A stretch of 64,000 nt of DNA from Coprococcus sp. (GCA_016297325.1 JAEDGW010000001.1:1-64000), one strand, 5' to 3'. Shown: positions 36,715 to 45,804, counted from the stretch's first letter. The notes: generated from the letters alone by a model not told the origin. Numbers and translations: made by a program.

Positions 36715-38160
36715 ATGAGAGATAATGGGCAGATATCTGTTTTTCTGTGTGTTATTCTCACGTCCGTGCTTCTGCTGGGGCTTACGGCGGTGGAGATGAC
36801 CCGTGTGAGTATGGGACGCGCCAAGGCTGCGGAGGCAGCCGGCGGCGCGTCTGCAGAAGTAAAAGCAGCTTATCACAAGGAGCTCTTTGAGGAGTATCAT
36901 CTCCTTGCCGTTGACAAAGAATTTGGCGGACAGGGGGAAGGAAAGATGGAGCAGATGGCGCAGGATTATCTGGAATATACACTTGAGAATGGACAGGAAG
37001 ATGAGATGAAGGTCGAGCAGGTCGTCCTGGCGGAGTGCAGAGGACTGCTTGACGATGATTGTGAGAATATGAAGGATCAGATCACAGAGTATATGAAGCT
37101 CTATGTTCAGAAAGAAGGTCTGACAAAACTTAAAGATCTGATAATTGGTGAGAAAAAGGCTGGTGAAGATTCGGTGAAGGCTGTGGAAGCTGGCAGGGAT
37201 GAACAGAGTGATGACAGTGACAGCTGGACAGGGACGGATCCAAGAAAGGTTCTGAAAAAGACGACAGCAGGTGGGATTATGGGACTGGTTGTTCCAAAAG
37301 GAGAAGCTCCGTCTAAAGATATCTTTGACACATCAAAGCTACCTTCTCATGGTGTGACAGGCATTGATACCGAGTGGGAGGATATAGAGTTTGACGATAT
37401 AGATGATTTTGAAGACCGCTTGAAAAATGATGGAGATGACACGTTAAGCCAGCTTTCAGACAACTTTTATGGAATATATTATGCTCTTGAAAATTTTGAT
37501 ATGTACACTGACAGCCACAGGGACCGGCCGGTTAAGTGCGAGATTGAGTATATCATCTGTGGAAAGGACAGTGACTATGCAAATCTCAAAGGGGTCGTAA
37601 ACAGGATAATACTGCACAGGCTGCCGGTAAATTTTGCTTATCTCATGAAAGACAAAAAGAGGCAGGCGGCGGTTGCGCCTATAGCTGCGGTCCTGTCACT
37701 TATTCCGGGCGTTACATATCATGCATCAAAGTATCTGCTGCTCGGATGCTGGGCATATGCTGAGACGCTGGTGGATATAAAGGTGCTCCTGGCAGGCAAG
37801 AGCGTTCAGTTCTTCAAGACAAATGAGACATGGCATACAGATATCACAGATCTCGGCAGACTGGCAGATATGGACGCTATGGATTATGAGGGCGCAGATT
37901 CCGTTGACTACAAAGGATATCTGGCTTTGCTTCTTGCGGAGAATACAGGAGATATGTATTACAGAATGGCGGATCTTATACAGATCAATCTGTCACAGAA
38001 AGAGGAGACATTTGAGATGGCAAATATGATATACAGGTTTTCTTTTGATATTGAGGTGGCTCAGAAGAGAAAATTTGCATCATTTGTAGAGAGCGGAAGT
38101 GGCGCGAAGATAGAAGATGGCTGGTATAGACATGGATTCAGGGTGTCTGCCGGATATTGA
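36715..38160 (+). CDS. DUF5702 family Tad-associated protein
   Basis: The 481-residue protein begins with a TadE/G-like N-terminal membrane anchor (GQISVFLCVILTSVLLLGL) followed by EMTRVSMGRAKAAEAAGGAS and a long external domain that matches the DUF5702 proteins of Clostridial Tad loci. A Lys/Glu-rich and Asp-rich stretch (about 155-255) is probably flexible; a hydrophobic segment near residues 318-345 may be a second membrane passage. The start is ATG 36715 with TAGGAGG; an open frame reaching back to 36619 overlaps the pilin gene and is noncoding. Its role is presumably structural, as a minor pseudopilin or platform component. Confidence 0.8.
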   Translation: MRDNGQISVFLCVILTSVLLLGLTAVEMTRVSMGRAKAAEAAGGASAEVKAAYHKELFEEYHLLAVDKEFGGQGEGKMEQMAQDYLEYTLENGQEDEMKVEQVVLAECRGLLDDDCENMKDQITEYMKLYVQKEGLTKLKDLIIGEKKAGEDSVKAVEAGRDEQSDDSDSWTGTDPRKVLKKTTAGGIMGLVVPKGEAPSKDIFDTSKLPSHGVTGIDTEWEDIEFDDIDDFEDRLKNDGDDTLSQLSDNFYGIYYALENFDMYTDSHRDRPVKCEIEYIICGKDSDYANLKGVVNRIILHRLPVNFAYLMKDKKRQAAVAPIAAVLSLIPGVTYHASKYLLLGCWAYAETLVDIKVLLAGKSVQFFKTNETWHTDITDLGRLADMDAMDYEGADSVDYKGYLALLLAENTGDMYYRMADLIQINLSQKEETFEMANMIYRFSFDIEVAQKRKFASFVESGSGAKIEDGWYRHGFRVSAGY

Positions 38161-38190
38161 CAGAACATGATATCTGAAGGGAGGTGTTAT

Positions 38191-39114
38191 ATGTTCTTCT
38201 GTCATACGAAACAGTTAAATAGTGAGATAAAATCGCCTCTCCAAGCGCATATCCGAATATTATATAGATCTGCTTCCTGTGGTGGGAGAATATATAAGAC
38301 CGTTCCTTCGGATGAAAAGAGCAGGCCTTCGGGGATTTGCAACAGAGGCAGTGCATGTGTGGAGGCATCTATCATACTGCCGCTTTTTCTGTTCGCATTC
38401 TGGGCGGTATTTTGCCTTGCAGGATGCGTCAGGACAAAGGGGATTGTGTATGAAGGACTGCATGAGACGGCCGTGAGTATGGCTGAATATAGTTATATGG
38501 AAGCGCAGATTGCAGATGGAGTGGGTTTTCCCAAGAATCAGAGTGTACTTAAGAATGGTATATCGATACTGGAGGCGGGCGCCAGACTTAAGAAATACAT
38601 TGATGATGAGACGCTTGTGGACAAATATGTGAAGAACGGTATATCTGGACTGCATGTGATACAGGCGGAACTTAAGGATGATGATCATATCTATCTGAGG
38701 GTTGTCTACAGGATTGGCGTGGATGTCCCGGTGTTTGGACGCATGTACATAGATTGCGACGAGAAGGTCAGACAGAGAGCCTATCTGGGGTATGATAAGG
38801 ACTCTGATGACGACAGTGATGAAACATATGTGTATGTGGCAGAAAATGGAAGTGTGTATCATTCTTCCAGGAGCTGCTACCACATAAAACTTACAATAAT
38901 ACAGACATCCCAGGCTGAATTGGACAGTCGCTATAAGAATCTTTCGGCCTGTCATCTGTGTGCGAGATATGGAAACAGAGGCAATATATATGTGACGGCG
39001 CAGGGGGACAGATATCATTACTCTCTTGAGTGTTCAGGATTAAAGAGAACGGTCCGGAGAGTCAGAAAGGATGAATGCACAGGCCTTGCAGCCTGTTCAG
39101 AGTGCGGTAAATAA
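38191..39114 (+). CDS. TadE-like protein with two C-terminal Cys-rich modules
   Basis: The 307-residue protein has a 55-residue cytoplasmic N-terminus and then a TadE-type pseudopilin-like anchor, GSACVEASIILPLFLFAFWA (about 59-78). The external part ends in two tandem modules of about 45 residues, each with the pattern Y-H-x(n)-C ... LxxC or AAC followed by C (SSRSCYHIKL with ACHLC, and SLECSGLKRT with ACSEC). These could form disulfides or bind metal outside the cell. ATG 38191 is used because AGGGAGG fits it; ATG 38167 lies before that site. A second TadE-like gene follows 12 bp later. Confidence 0.82.
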   Translation: MFFCHTKQLNSEIKSPLQAHIRILYRSASCGGRIYKTVPSDEKSRPSGICNRGSACVEASIILPLFLFAFWAVFCLAGCVRTKGIVYEGLHETAVSMAEYSYMEAQIADGVGFPKNQSVLKNGISILEAGARLKKYIDDETLVDKYVKNGISGLHVIQAELKDDDHIYLRVVYRIGVDVPVFGRMYIDCDEKVRQRAYLGYDKDSDDDSDETYVYVAENGSVYHSSRSCYHIKLTIIQTSQAELDSRYKNLSACHLCARYGNRGNIYVTAQGDRYHYSLECSGLKRTVRRVRKDECTGLAACSECGK

Positions 39115-39126
39115 GGGGGATATAAC

Positions 39127-39624
39127 ATGGATAATAAAGGTTCAACTGTGGTGGAGCTGTGTCTTATAGCTCCGATACTGGTGTGTACTGTGTTTGTGGT
39201 CATAAATATGCTGATCCTGACCATGAACTATTCGATAGGCACAGGCGAGGCATACACGGTTCTGTACAGCCGGGAAGAGTATATGGTAGATGGCGGCGAG
39301 GACAGAGCAGCGGAAGAAGCGGAATCAATGGATGGGGATATCGAGGCTGACATGCAGGGCATGCTGATATATGCAGGGAATGTATGCGCAAAGTCAGAAT
39401 TCGTATCCGGTTCCGTAGGCGGCGCGGGACTTCTGGCTGGTGGGGCGTCCGGTGAGTTTATGGCGTCGATAAGTTATGAACAGACTGTGCCGGGGATGTT
39501 TGCATTTGACGCCAGCGGCAGGATGACAAAGAACGTGGAGGCGAGGCAGGAAGTGCGCAATGTTGGAAGTAATCTGAGGAGGTGGCAGATATATGGTGAG
39601 CTATTATCAGATAGAGGGAATTAA
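39127..39624 (+). CDS. TadE-like minor pilin
   Basis: The 165-residue protein starts with the TadE signature GSTVVELCLIAPILVCTVF (residues 5-23), in which Glu10 stands in the pseudopilin position for processing by TadV. The rest is an external domain with acidic and Gly/Ala-rich segments (SVGGAGLLAGGASGEF). The ribosome binding site is GGGGG. Its last 32 bp overlap the start of the DUF6382-FHA gene, which uses AGGAGG inside this gene; the overlap suggests coupled translation. Confidence 0.85.
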   Translation: MDNKGSTVVELCLIAPILVCTVFVVINMLILTMNYSIGTGEAYTVLYSREEYMVDGGEDRAAEEAESMDGDIEADMQGMLIYAGNVCAKSEFVSGSVGGAGLLAGGASGEFMASISYEQTVPGMFAFDASGRMTKNVEARQEVRNVGSNLRRWQIYGELLSDRGN

Positions 39625-41260
39625 TACATTTTTTGTGATCCAGGTGGATATGACGGCTGCAAATTCCTATGAGACGGATATGCTATATAACAACTTTGTC
39701 GAGGGAATCATCCAGCCGGAGTTTCGTGCGCTGAATGGTGAGATGCTTTTGTACAGTAAGATAAATGGGATGCGGAGCCTTAGAGATATGATGAACATGG
39801 GAGTGCTGTCCGTGGAAAAGACAATGGGACTTATGAGCTCTCTCTATAATGTGATAATAGAGACGGGAGAATATATGCTGTATCCTGATAATCTGGTGAT
39901 AGCATCGGACAAGATATTTTATTCGCCATTGACGGACGACTTTCACTACATCTATGTGCCGGGAACCGGAATAGATATCAGGGCGCAGATGAAAAAACTT
40001 GTCGAGGATGTGATACGCCAGATAGATCACGGTGATCCCAGACTTGTGGATTTTATGTATGAGCTGTATGGCATGGCCACGTCGCCAAATTGTGACATAC
40101 CGGCCATGCATGATTATGTAAATGAGCAGAAAATGGAATTGCTGGACAGGAATACGCGGGGAACTGATGCTGTGCGGACTAAAATGCGGTGTGATGCTGA
40201 CGGACAGACTAAAACGTCTGGAAGTGCTGCTGGACAGATAGAGATGTCTGAAAGTGTGGATATGCAGACGATGGCACCTGGGGATGTGAATAGGAACATG
40301 AAGACACTCTGTAACGCAAATAGGAAGACGAAGACGCTTGGGAATATGGCAGGACAGACGAGAGCACCGGAAAATGTTGCAGGACAGACGAAGACACCCG
40401 GAAATGCGGATAAGACCGGGAAGGATCACGGCAGTAAAAACAAAGATATTAAAAGTAAAGATAAATACGGCAGGGAAAACGACAGAAAAGAAAGAGACAG
40501 TATGCTTGACATAGTGTTTGGGGGCGACAGCGGTGATGGCGCATGTGTAGCGGCTGTTCCGGTAGAAAGCGGTGTATGGCAGCGCAGGCTTATCCTGTGC
40601 ATTGGTGTGACGGCGATAGGCGGGATATGTATGCTCCTGTCACAGATCGTGATAGGCGGAGGCATAACGGATGTGAGGTTTTTGATGGTCATATTGGCAT
40701 TGCTGTCCGTGGAATTGCTGGTCTATATAGAGCTTAGGAAGAAAGAAATACAGGATCCATCAGGCGTGATTAAGAAGAAATCTAACTATGGTGATAATGG
40801 TTCGAGGCGAGGCATAACAGGTGGCTTTGAAGATTTTCAGAAGAACGTGGCTGGAAGCCATTACGAAGATCACGGAAATAACATGAATGGAAAAAATGAG
40901 GGATACGGTTGTAATATAGAGCCTGGAGAGAATACAGAGATTATAAAAAGTCCCGCATATCCGCAGGTGAAACTCATCTCATGCTCAGGTGAATTTGTTA
41001 TGGATATCACATCGGAGGGCAAGATCATTGGCAGAGATGAGAGGGTATCTGATGTGGTGATAAACGATACAAGCATCAGCAGACAGCATGTATATATCTA
41101 TCCAGATGCCGGTAAGGTGTATGTGGAGGACATGGGTTCCACAAATGGAACCATTATAAACGGCATAAGACTGCCTAAAGGCGAGGCGTGGCTTCTGGCT
41201 GACGGAGATATCATATGTATAGGCGAACAGGAATACCGCATTCAAATATTGCTTATCTGA
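39593..41260 (+). CDS. DUF6382, membrane and FHA domain protein of the Tad locus
   Basis: The 555-residue protein has a DUF6382-like domain (about 1-170), a repeat-rich hydrophilic linker (about 185-300), one or two membrane helices (about 330-385), another polar linker and a C-terminal FHA domain (about 460-555) with GRDERVSDVVI, TSISRQHVYI and GSTNGTIIN. The FHA motifs are complete. It is the last Tad gene and so may tie the pilus to Ser/Thr phosphorylation; that is inference. The linker contains degenerate repeats like GQTKTPGN. It overlaps the TadE-like gene by 32 bp and has AGGAGG 10 nt before the ATG. Confidence 0.85.
   Translation: MVSYYQIEGINTFFVIQVDMTAANSYETDMLYNNFVEGIIQPEFRALNGEMLLYSKINGMRSLRDMMNMGVLSVEKTMGLMSSLYNVIIETGEYMLYPDNLVIASDKIFYSPLTDDFHYIYVPGTGIDIRAQMKKLVEDVIRQIDHGDPRLVDFMYELYGMATSPNCDIPAMHDYVNEQKMELLDRNTRGTDAVRTKMRCDADGQTKTSGSAAGQIEMSESVDMQTMAPGDVNRNMKTLCNANRKTKTLGNMAGQTRAPENVAGQTKTPGNADKTGKDHGSKNKDIKSKDKYGRENDRKERDSMLDIVFGGDSGDGACVAAVPVESGVWQRRLILCIGVTAIGGICMLLSQIVIGGGITDVRFLMVILALLSVELLVYIELRKKEIQDPSGVIKKKSNYGDNGSRRGITGGFEDFQKNVAGSHYEDHGNNMNGKNEGYGCNIEPGENTEIIKSPAYPQVKLISCSGEFVMDITSEGKIIGRDERVSDVVINDTSISRQHVYIYPDAGKVYVEDMGSTNGTIINGIRLPKGEAWLLADGDIICIGEQEYRIQILLI
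40180..40425 (+). repeat. Degenerate in-frame repeats in the FHA-protein linker
   Basis: Units of about 27-33 bp with GGACAGACGAAGAC-like cores recur about seven times and encode variants of GQTKTPGNA. They are diverged, with the last two copies closest to each other. Confidence 0.65.
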
Positions 41261-41289
41261 TTGATATAAAATGTAATTTCAGATATAAT
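41261..41289 (+). promoter_or_regulatory. Candidate promoter for dnaX
   Basis: TTGATA (41261-41266) and TATAAT (41284-41289) are spaced 17 bp apart, giving a leader of about 72 nt. The -35 box begins right after the FHA gene's stop codon. Confidence 0.7.
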
Positions 41290-41344
41290 AGTCAGTGTGA
41301 GTTTTGTCTCAAAGCAGAATGTGGCTTTGGACGAAATTACATTT
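41269..41344. repeat. 12-bp inverted repeat spanning the dnaX promoter and leader
   Basis: AAATGTAATTTC (41269-41280) is repeated in perfect inverted form as GAAATTACATTT (41333-41344), with 52 bp between. The left arm lies in the -35/-10 spacer and the right arm in the leader, so the arms would not both be in the RNA. It could be a pair of operator half-sites. Confidence 0.6.
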
Positions 41345-41368
41345 ATGTACAGAAGGTAGGTAGCAGCA

Positions 41369-43024
41369 ATGTCGTATGTGGCTTTATATAGAAAATGGAG
41401 ACCTGATACTTTTGATGAGGTAAAGGGGCAGGATCATATAGTTACCACTCTTAGGAATCAGATTAAGAATGATAGACTTGGTCATGCCTTTTTATTTTGT
41501 GGAACCAGAGGAACAGGAAAAACTTCCATAGCCAAGATATTTGCAAAGGCCTGTAACTGTGAGCATCCTGTGGATGGAAGTCCGTGTAATGAATGTGCAA
41601 GCTGCAGGGCGATCGCAGACGGTTCGTCACTCAACGTCATAGAGATTGATGCCGCATCGAACAACGGTGTCGACAATATAAGACAGATACGTGAAGAGGT
41701 GGCATACCCGCCGACTGAGGGAAAGTATAAAGTGTATATTATTGATGAGGTTCATATGCTTTCACCGGGAGCATTTAATGCACTGCTCAAGACACTTGAG
41801 GAACCGCCATCATATGTAATATTTATACTTGCGACGACAGAGGCTCACAAGATACCTATAACCATATCATCGAGATGCCAGAAGTATGATTTCAGACGTA
41901 TTCCGGTTGAGGTCATATCTGACAGACTGCAGGAGCTTATGGACAGAGAGGGGCTTGAAGCTGACAAGAAAGCCATAGACTACATTGCCAAGTCGGGAGA
42001 CGGATCCATGCGAGATGCGCTTTCCATACTTGATCAGTGTGTTGCTTTCAATCTCGGACAGAAGCTCACATATGATAACGTTCTTGAGACCATAGGAGCT
42101 GTGGATATTGATACATTTGCAAAGCTGCTGGAGAGTGTGCTTGCGAATGATGTCGAGGGTGCCATAGATGTGGTTGATGAAGTGGTATGGCAGGGCCGTG
42201 AACTTGGAAGATTTGTGAATGAGTTCACATGGTTTCTGAGGAACATACTTGTCACCAAGCTGTCACAGGCAGAGGGTGAACGTCTTGACATGACGAAGGA
42301 GAACCTTGAGAAGATCCGTGATATATCGACACGTATGGATGAGAGTACCATCATCAGATTTATCAATGTATTCTCAGACACTGCGGCAAGGATAAAGTAT
42401 TCGACCCAGAAGAGGATAGTTCTTGAGATGGCTGTGATAAAGCTTTGCAGGCCTCAGATGGAGATAGATACAACAAGCCTTATAGAGCGCGTGAGAGTGC
42501 TTGAGGATAAGCTGGAAGAACTTGCAAAGAATGGAATACAGGTGGCTGCTAAGGAGAGCACCGCTCCGGCTCAGGGCAGGAACTCATCTGGAGAGGAAGT
42601 CATAAGTGATGACAACATAAAAGCGTATCAGGAGAAACTTGCAAGTGATATGCCAAAGGCCGATTATGATGACCTTAAGAATGCAGTTGTCAACTGGGGC
42701 GAGATAGTGAACAGGCTGTCAGTTCCGGCAAAGCACTATATAGTCAGGAACGGAGACAATCAGGAGACGAGGCCGAAACTCATACTGTCCGATGATCATA
42801 AGAAACTCATATTGATGATACCTCTTGTGGAGGATGAGCTTCCAAAGCTTTATTTCAGCAAGCAGGAGAATGTGGACAGCATCCGGGAAGTCATAGAGGA
42901 GTACATGGGAAAGAGCATAGATTTCGAGGTCGTGTGCACGAAGAATTCACGAAGTGACAACGGACGGCTTGAGGAAGAGAATACACTTAACATGATAAAC
43001 TTTTCTAATATAGAGATAAAATAG
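41369..43024 (+). CDS. dnaX: DNA polymerase III subunits gamma and tau
   Basis: The 551-residue clamp-loader ATPase has Walker A GTRGTGKTS near residue 45, the zinc module CNCEHPVDGSPCNECASC (about 64-81), Walker B YIIDEVHML near 128, and the sensor region SSRCQKYDF. After residue 370 a shorter C-terminal tau part follows. The protein initiates loading of the sliding clamp in the replisome. ATG 41369 is not preceded by a perfect site but follows GGTAGG. dnaX, ybaB and recR make the standard Firmicutes cluster and are continued here by pfk. Confidence 0.97.
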   Translation: MSYVALYRKWRPDTFDEVKGQDHIVTTLRNQIKNDRLGHAFLFCGTRGTGKTSIAKIFAKACNCEHPVDGSPCNECASCRAIADGSSLNVIEIDAASNNGVDNIRQIREEVAYPPTEGKYKVYIIDEVHMLSPGAFNALLKTLEEPPSYVIFILATTEAHKIPITISSRCQKYDFRRIPVEVISDRLQELMDREGLEADKKAIDYIAKSGDGSMRDALSILDQCVAFNLGQKLTYDNVLETIGAVDIDTFAKLLESVLANDVEGAIDVVDEVVWQGRELGRFVNEFTWFLRNILVTKLSQAEGERLDMTKENLEKIRDISTRMDESTIIRFINVFSDTAARIKYSTQKRIVLEMAVIKLCRPQMEIDTTSLIERVRVLEDKLEELAKNGIQVAAKESTAPAQGRNSSGEEVISDDNIKAYQEKLASDMPKADYDDLKNAVVNWGEIVNRLSVPAKHYIVRNGDNQETRPKLILSDDHKKLILMIPLVEDELPKLYFSKQENVDSIREVIEEYMGKSIDFEVVCTKNSRSDNGRLEEENTLNMINFSNIEIK

Positions 43025-43072
43025 ATATAATATTATATAAGATAAAAAGCAGAAATTAAGGAGGATATTGCA

Positions 43073-43423
43073 ATGGCTAAGAGAGGCGGTTTTCCAGGAG
43101 GAATGATGCCTGGTAACATGAACAATCTTATGAAGCAGGCACAGAAGATGCAGAAGCAGATGGAGGAGACTACAAAGACTCTGGAGGATAAGATTTACGA
43201 GTCATCAGTTGGCGGTGGTGTTGTTACAGCAAAGATATCAGGCAAGAAGGAACTGATGGAGATAAAGCTTGATCCTGAGGTTGTGGATCCTGAGGATATA
43301 GAGACACTTGAGGACCTTATCATCTCAGCAGTGAACGAGGCACTCAGAGCCCAGGAAGAGGATTACAATGACAGCATGGGCAAGATCTCAGGTGGAATGG
43401 GACTTGGAGGATTACCTTTCTAA
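43073..43423 (+). CDS. ybaB: YbaB/EbfC family nucleoid-associated protein
   Basis: The 116-residue dimeric DNA-binding protein has the Gly/Met-rich N-terminus, the long helix [18 protein letters not shown] and the sheet [20 protein letters not shown] typical of the family. AAGGAGG precedes it. Its stop TAA overlaps the recR ATG (TAATG). Confidence 0.96.
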   Translation: MAKRGGFPGGMMPGNMNNLMKQAQKMQKQMEETTKTLEDKIYESSVGGGVVTAKISGKKELMEIKLDPEVVDPEDIETLEDLIISAVNEALRAQEEDYNDSMGKISGGMGLGGLPF

Positions 43424-44022
43424 TGGAAGTTTACGGAGGCGAAGTAAACAGGCTTATAGAGGAGCTGGGGAGACTGCCGGGAATTGGTTCCAAGACTGCG
43501 CAGAGACTGGCTTTTCATATAATCAGTATGCCTGAGGAGAGAGCATTGGCACTTGCTGATTCCATAGTGAATGCCAAGAAGAATATAAAGTATTGCAGCT
43601 GCTGTTATACCATAACAGACAGGGATGTATGTCCGATATGCAGTTCACCGGAGAGAGATCACCGGCTTATAATGGTTGTTGAGACTCCGAGAGATCTGGC
43701 TGCATATGAGAGAACAGGACAGTTCCAGGGAGTGTATCATGTGCTTCACGGCGTGATAAATCCTGCGCTTGGAGTTGGGCCTGCGGATATAAAGATATCA
43801 GAACTCATGAGAAGACTCCAGTCGGAGGATGTGGAAGAACTCATAATAGCTACAGGATCAGGACCAGAGGGTGAAGCTACGGCGATGTACATATCCAAGC
43901 TGGTAAAGCCGGCGGGAATAAAGGTCAGCCGTATTGCAAGTGGAGTTCCTGTGGGAGGAGATCTGGAATGTATTGATGAGGTTACGCTGCTCAGGGCACT
44001 TGAGGGCAGGGTGTATCTGTAG
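43423..44022 (+). CDS. recR: Recombination protein RecR
   Basis: The 199-residue protein acts with RecF and RecO in gap repair. It has the helix-hairpin-helix ([17 protein letters not shown]), the four-Cys zinc finger [16 protein letters not shown] (about 57-72), and the Toprim domain ([14 protein letters not shown] with [15 protein letters not shown]). Its start overlaps the ybaB stop. Confidence 0.97.
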   Translation: MEVYGGEVNRLIEELGRLPGIGSKTAQRLAFHIISMPEERALALADSIVNAKKNIKYCSCCYTITDRDVCPICSSPERDHRLIMVVETPRDLAAYERTGQFQGVYHVLHGVINPALGVGPADIKISELMRRLQSEDVEELIIATGSGPEGEATAMYISKLVKPAGIKVSRIASGVPVGGDLECIDEVTLLRALEGRVYL

Positions 44023-44062
44023 AAAGAGACAGTTTACAAAAAAGAAGAAAGAGGTGCGGAGT

Positions 44063-45139
44063 ATGTTAAGAGTAGGTTTTTTGACAAGTGGCGGTGACTG
44101 CCAGGCATTGAATGCAACTATGAGAGGTATTGCAAAGGGACTTTATGAGTTGTTCGATGAGGTTGAGATTTATGGTTTCCTTGAGGGTTACAAGGGACTT
44201 ATGAGAGGCAATTATGTCAAGATGAAGCCAGCAGATTTTTCCGGTATCATCAACAAGGGTGGAACTATCCTTGGAAGTTCAAGACAGCCTTTCAAACTGA
44301 TGGGACAGCCTACAGAGGATGGACTTGACAAAGTAAAGTCCATGAAGGAGACATATAAGAAGCTTAAGCTTGATTGTCTGTGTGTACTCGGTGGAAACGG
44401 TTCACAGAAGACTGCCAATCTGCTCAGTGAAGAGGGACTTAACGTCATAGGTCTTCCAAAGACGATCGACAATGATCTCTGGGGCACGGATATGACATTT
44501 GGCTTCCAGAGTGCAGTTGATATTGCAACACAGACTATAGATTGTATCCACACAACTGCTGCATCTCACAACAGAATATTCATAGTGGAGATCATGGGCC
44601 ATAAGGTTGGCTGGATAACACTTCACGCAGGAATCGCAGGAGGTGCAGATGTGATTCTTCTTCCTGAGATCCCATATGATATAGAGAAGGTTTACAAGGC
44701 AATAGATAAGCGTACAAAGGACAACAAGGGATTTACCATAGTTGCTGTAGCAGAGGGAGCCATCTCCAAGGAGGTAGCGGAGCTTCCAAAGAAGAAGAGA
44801 AAAGAAGTTATTGCTAATAATCCATATCCTTCAGTTGCGTATGAACTTGCAGATAAACTGAAGGCATATACCACTCAGGATATAAGAATTGCCATCCCTG
44901 GACATACTCAGAGAGGTGGAAGTCCTGATGCTTATGACAGAGTTATATCATCAAGATTTGGAGCAAAGGCTGCAGAGCTTATAAAGGCAAAGGATTTCGG
45001 CAAGCTGGTTGTATTCCTTGACAACAAGGTGACAGCAATACCACTTTCTGAAAGTGCAGGTAAGCTCAAATATGTGTTACCTGACGACGATATCGTGGGC
45101 GAGGCAAGAACCCTTGGAATATCATTTGGCGACAAATAA
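44063..45139 (+). CDS. pfkA: 6-phosphofructokinase of an atypical clade
   Basis: The 358-residue glycolytic enzyme phosphorylates fructose-6-phosphate. Family motifs are present but altered: SGGDCQALNATMRG replaces the usual GGDxPGxN pattern, LGGNGSQK (near residue 109) replaces GGDGS, PKTIDND is intact with Lys at the position linked with PPi use, VEIMGHKVGW replaces MGR, and GHTQRGGSPDAYDR is intact. Gly after GGN argues for ATP, Lys for PPi or a group III enzyme; the donor cannot be fixed from sequence. ATG 44063 has GAGGTG upstream; the open frame back to 43934 overlaps recR and is noncoding. A 40-bp gap separates it from recR. Confidence 0.9.
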   Translation: MLRVGFLTSGGDCQALNATMRGIAKGLYELFDEVEIYGFLEGYKGLMRGNYVKMKPADFSGIINKGGTILGSSRQPFKLMGQPTEDGLDKVKSMKETYKKLKLDCLCVLGGNGSQKTANLLSEEGLNVIGLPKTIDNDLWGTDMTFGFQSAVDIATQTIDCIHTTAASHNRIFIVEIMGHKVGWITLHAGIAGGADVILLPEIPYDIEKVYKAIDKRTKDNKGFTIVAVAEGAISKEVAELPKKKRKEVIANNPYPSVAYELADKLKAYTTQDIRIAIPGHTQRGGSPDAYDRVISSRFGAKAAELIKAKDFGKLVVFLDNKVTAIPLSESAGKLKYVLPDDDIVGEARTLGISFGDK

Positions 45140-45151
45140 TAACATTTGCAG

Positions 45152-45179
45152 TCACATATAATTTGTGATTGGATTCACA
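45152..45179. other. TCACA-N7-TGTGA palindrome after pfk
   Basis: TCACA (45152-45156), TGTGA (45164-45168) and another TCACA (45175-45179) lie in the 100-bp space between pfk and the next gene, around a TATAAT (45157-45162) that has no fitting -35 box. It could be an operator; there is no further evidence. Confidence 0.3.
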
Positions 45180-45182
45180 TTT

Positions 45183-45235
45183 TCTCCCTATCGGCATACT
45201 TATGTAATAGACACACAACAATGCAGATAGGGAGA
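45183..45235 (+). promoter_or_regulatory. Hairpin that would hide a ribosome binding site
   Basis: TCTCCCTATC (45183-45192) is the perfect complement of GATAGGGAGA (45226-45235), which contains the ribosome binding site AGGGAG of the gene starting at 45241. The loop is 33 nt. If both arms are in the mRNA, the site would be masked. Confidence 0.6.
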
Positions 45236-45240
45236 TTTGT

Positions 45241-45804
45241 ATGAGTGAAGAATTTAAGTACATTCCATATAGTCCGTATGACGAGAATATCAGGGGACTT
45301 ATAAAGGAGGGCAACATGTATAATCTGAAAAATGCTGTTCCTCCGGAGATGAGAGATAATATCGAAAAATACAGTGTAGGTATGTCCGGAATCCTTTTGC
45401 CGGACAAAGTGGATTGTTCAGATGAACTGTTCCGGGACATCGAGTATATGAAGGAGATGTATCCGGAGGAGATACGGAAGATGAGCATGGCCGTGGAAGA
45501 GGAATGTGATAAGCTGGAGTATGAAGGAAGTCCTATGCTTGTCATGTATCCTGACAAAGAGGAGATGAGACGTGTCGCCAGAAAGGTATTTGACGATCTG
45601 AGTGACAGCGGATTGATATCCGATGACTATAAGGCTGGTCTGGAGGAAGGGGCAGGAGAAGCTGCGTCACAGGATCCACCTTATGTACCATACGGTTCCG
45701 GCTGTGTGAATTGTGTAATGAGAAATATAATAGAGATGCTTGTGTGCAATGAGTTTTGTATGAGGCGCGACAGGCATAGAAGGCTGAGAAGAAGGTTTTA
45801 TTAG
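45241..45804 (+). CDS. Unrecognised protein with C-terminal Cys cluster
   Basis: The 187-residue protein matches no family I recognise. It is acidic through residue 145, with YIPYSPYDENIRGLIKEG at the start and a repeated PYVPYG element, then a C-terminal segment with CVNCVMRN, CNEFC and a very basic end (RRDRHRRLRRRFY). The four Cys could bind metal. No signal peptide or membrane helix is seen. The AGGGAG site is within a potential hairpin (45183-45235). The next gene starts inside its stop codon (TAGTG overlap), so the two are surely co-translated and probably work together. Confidence 0.7.
   Translation: MSEEFKYIPYSPYDENIRGLIKEGNMYNLKNAVPPEMRDNIEKYSVGMSGILLPDKVDCSDELFRDIEYMKEMYPEEIRKMSMAVEEECDKLEYEGSPMLVMYPDKEEMRRVARKVFDDLSDSGLISDDYKAGLEEGAGEAASQDPPYVPYGSGCVNCVMRNIIEMLVCNEFCMRRDRHRRLRRRFY

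Noticed and set aside
43934..44062. Longer N-terminus of phosphofructokinase
   Set aside because: It overlaps recR in another frame; the family start MLRVGFLTSGGD and a binding site lie at 44063.
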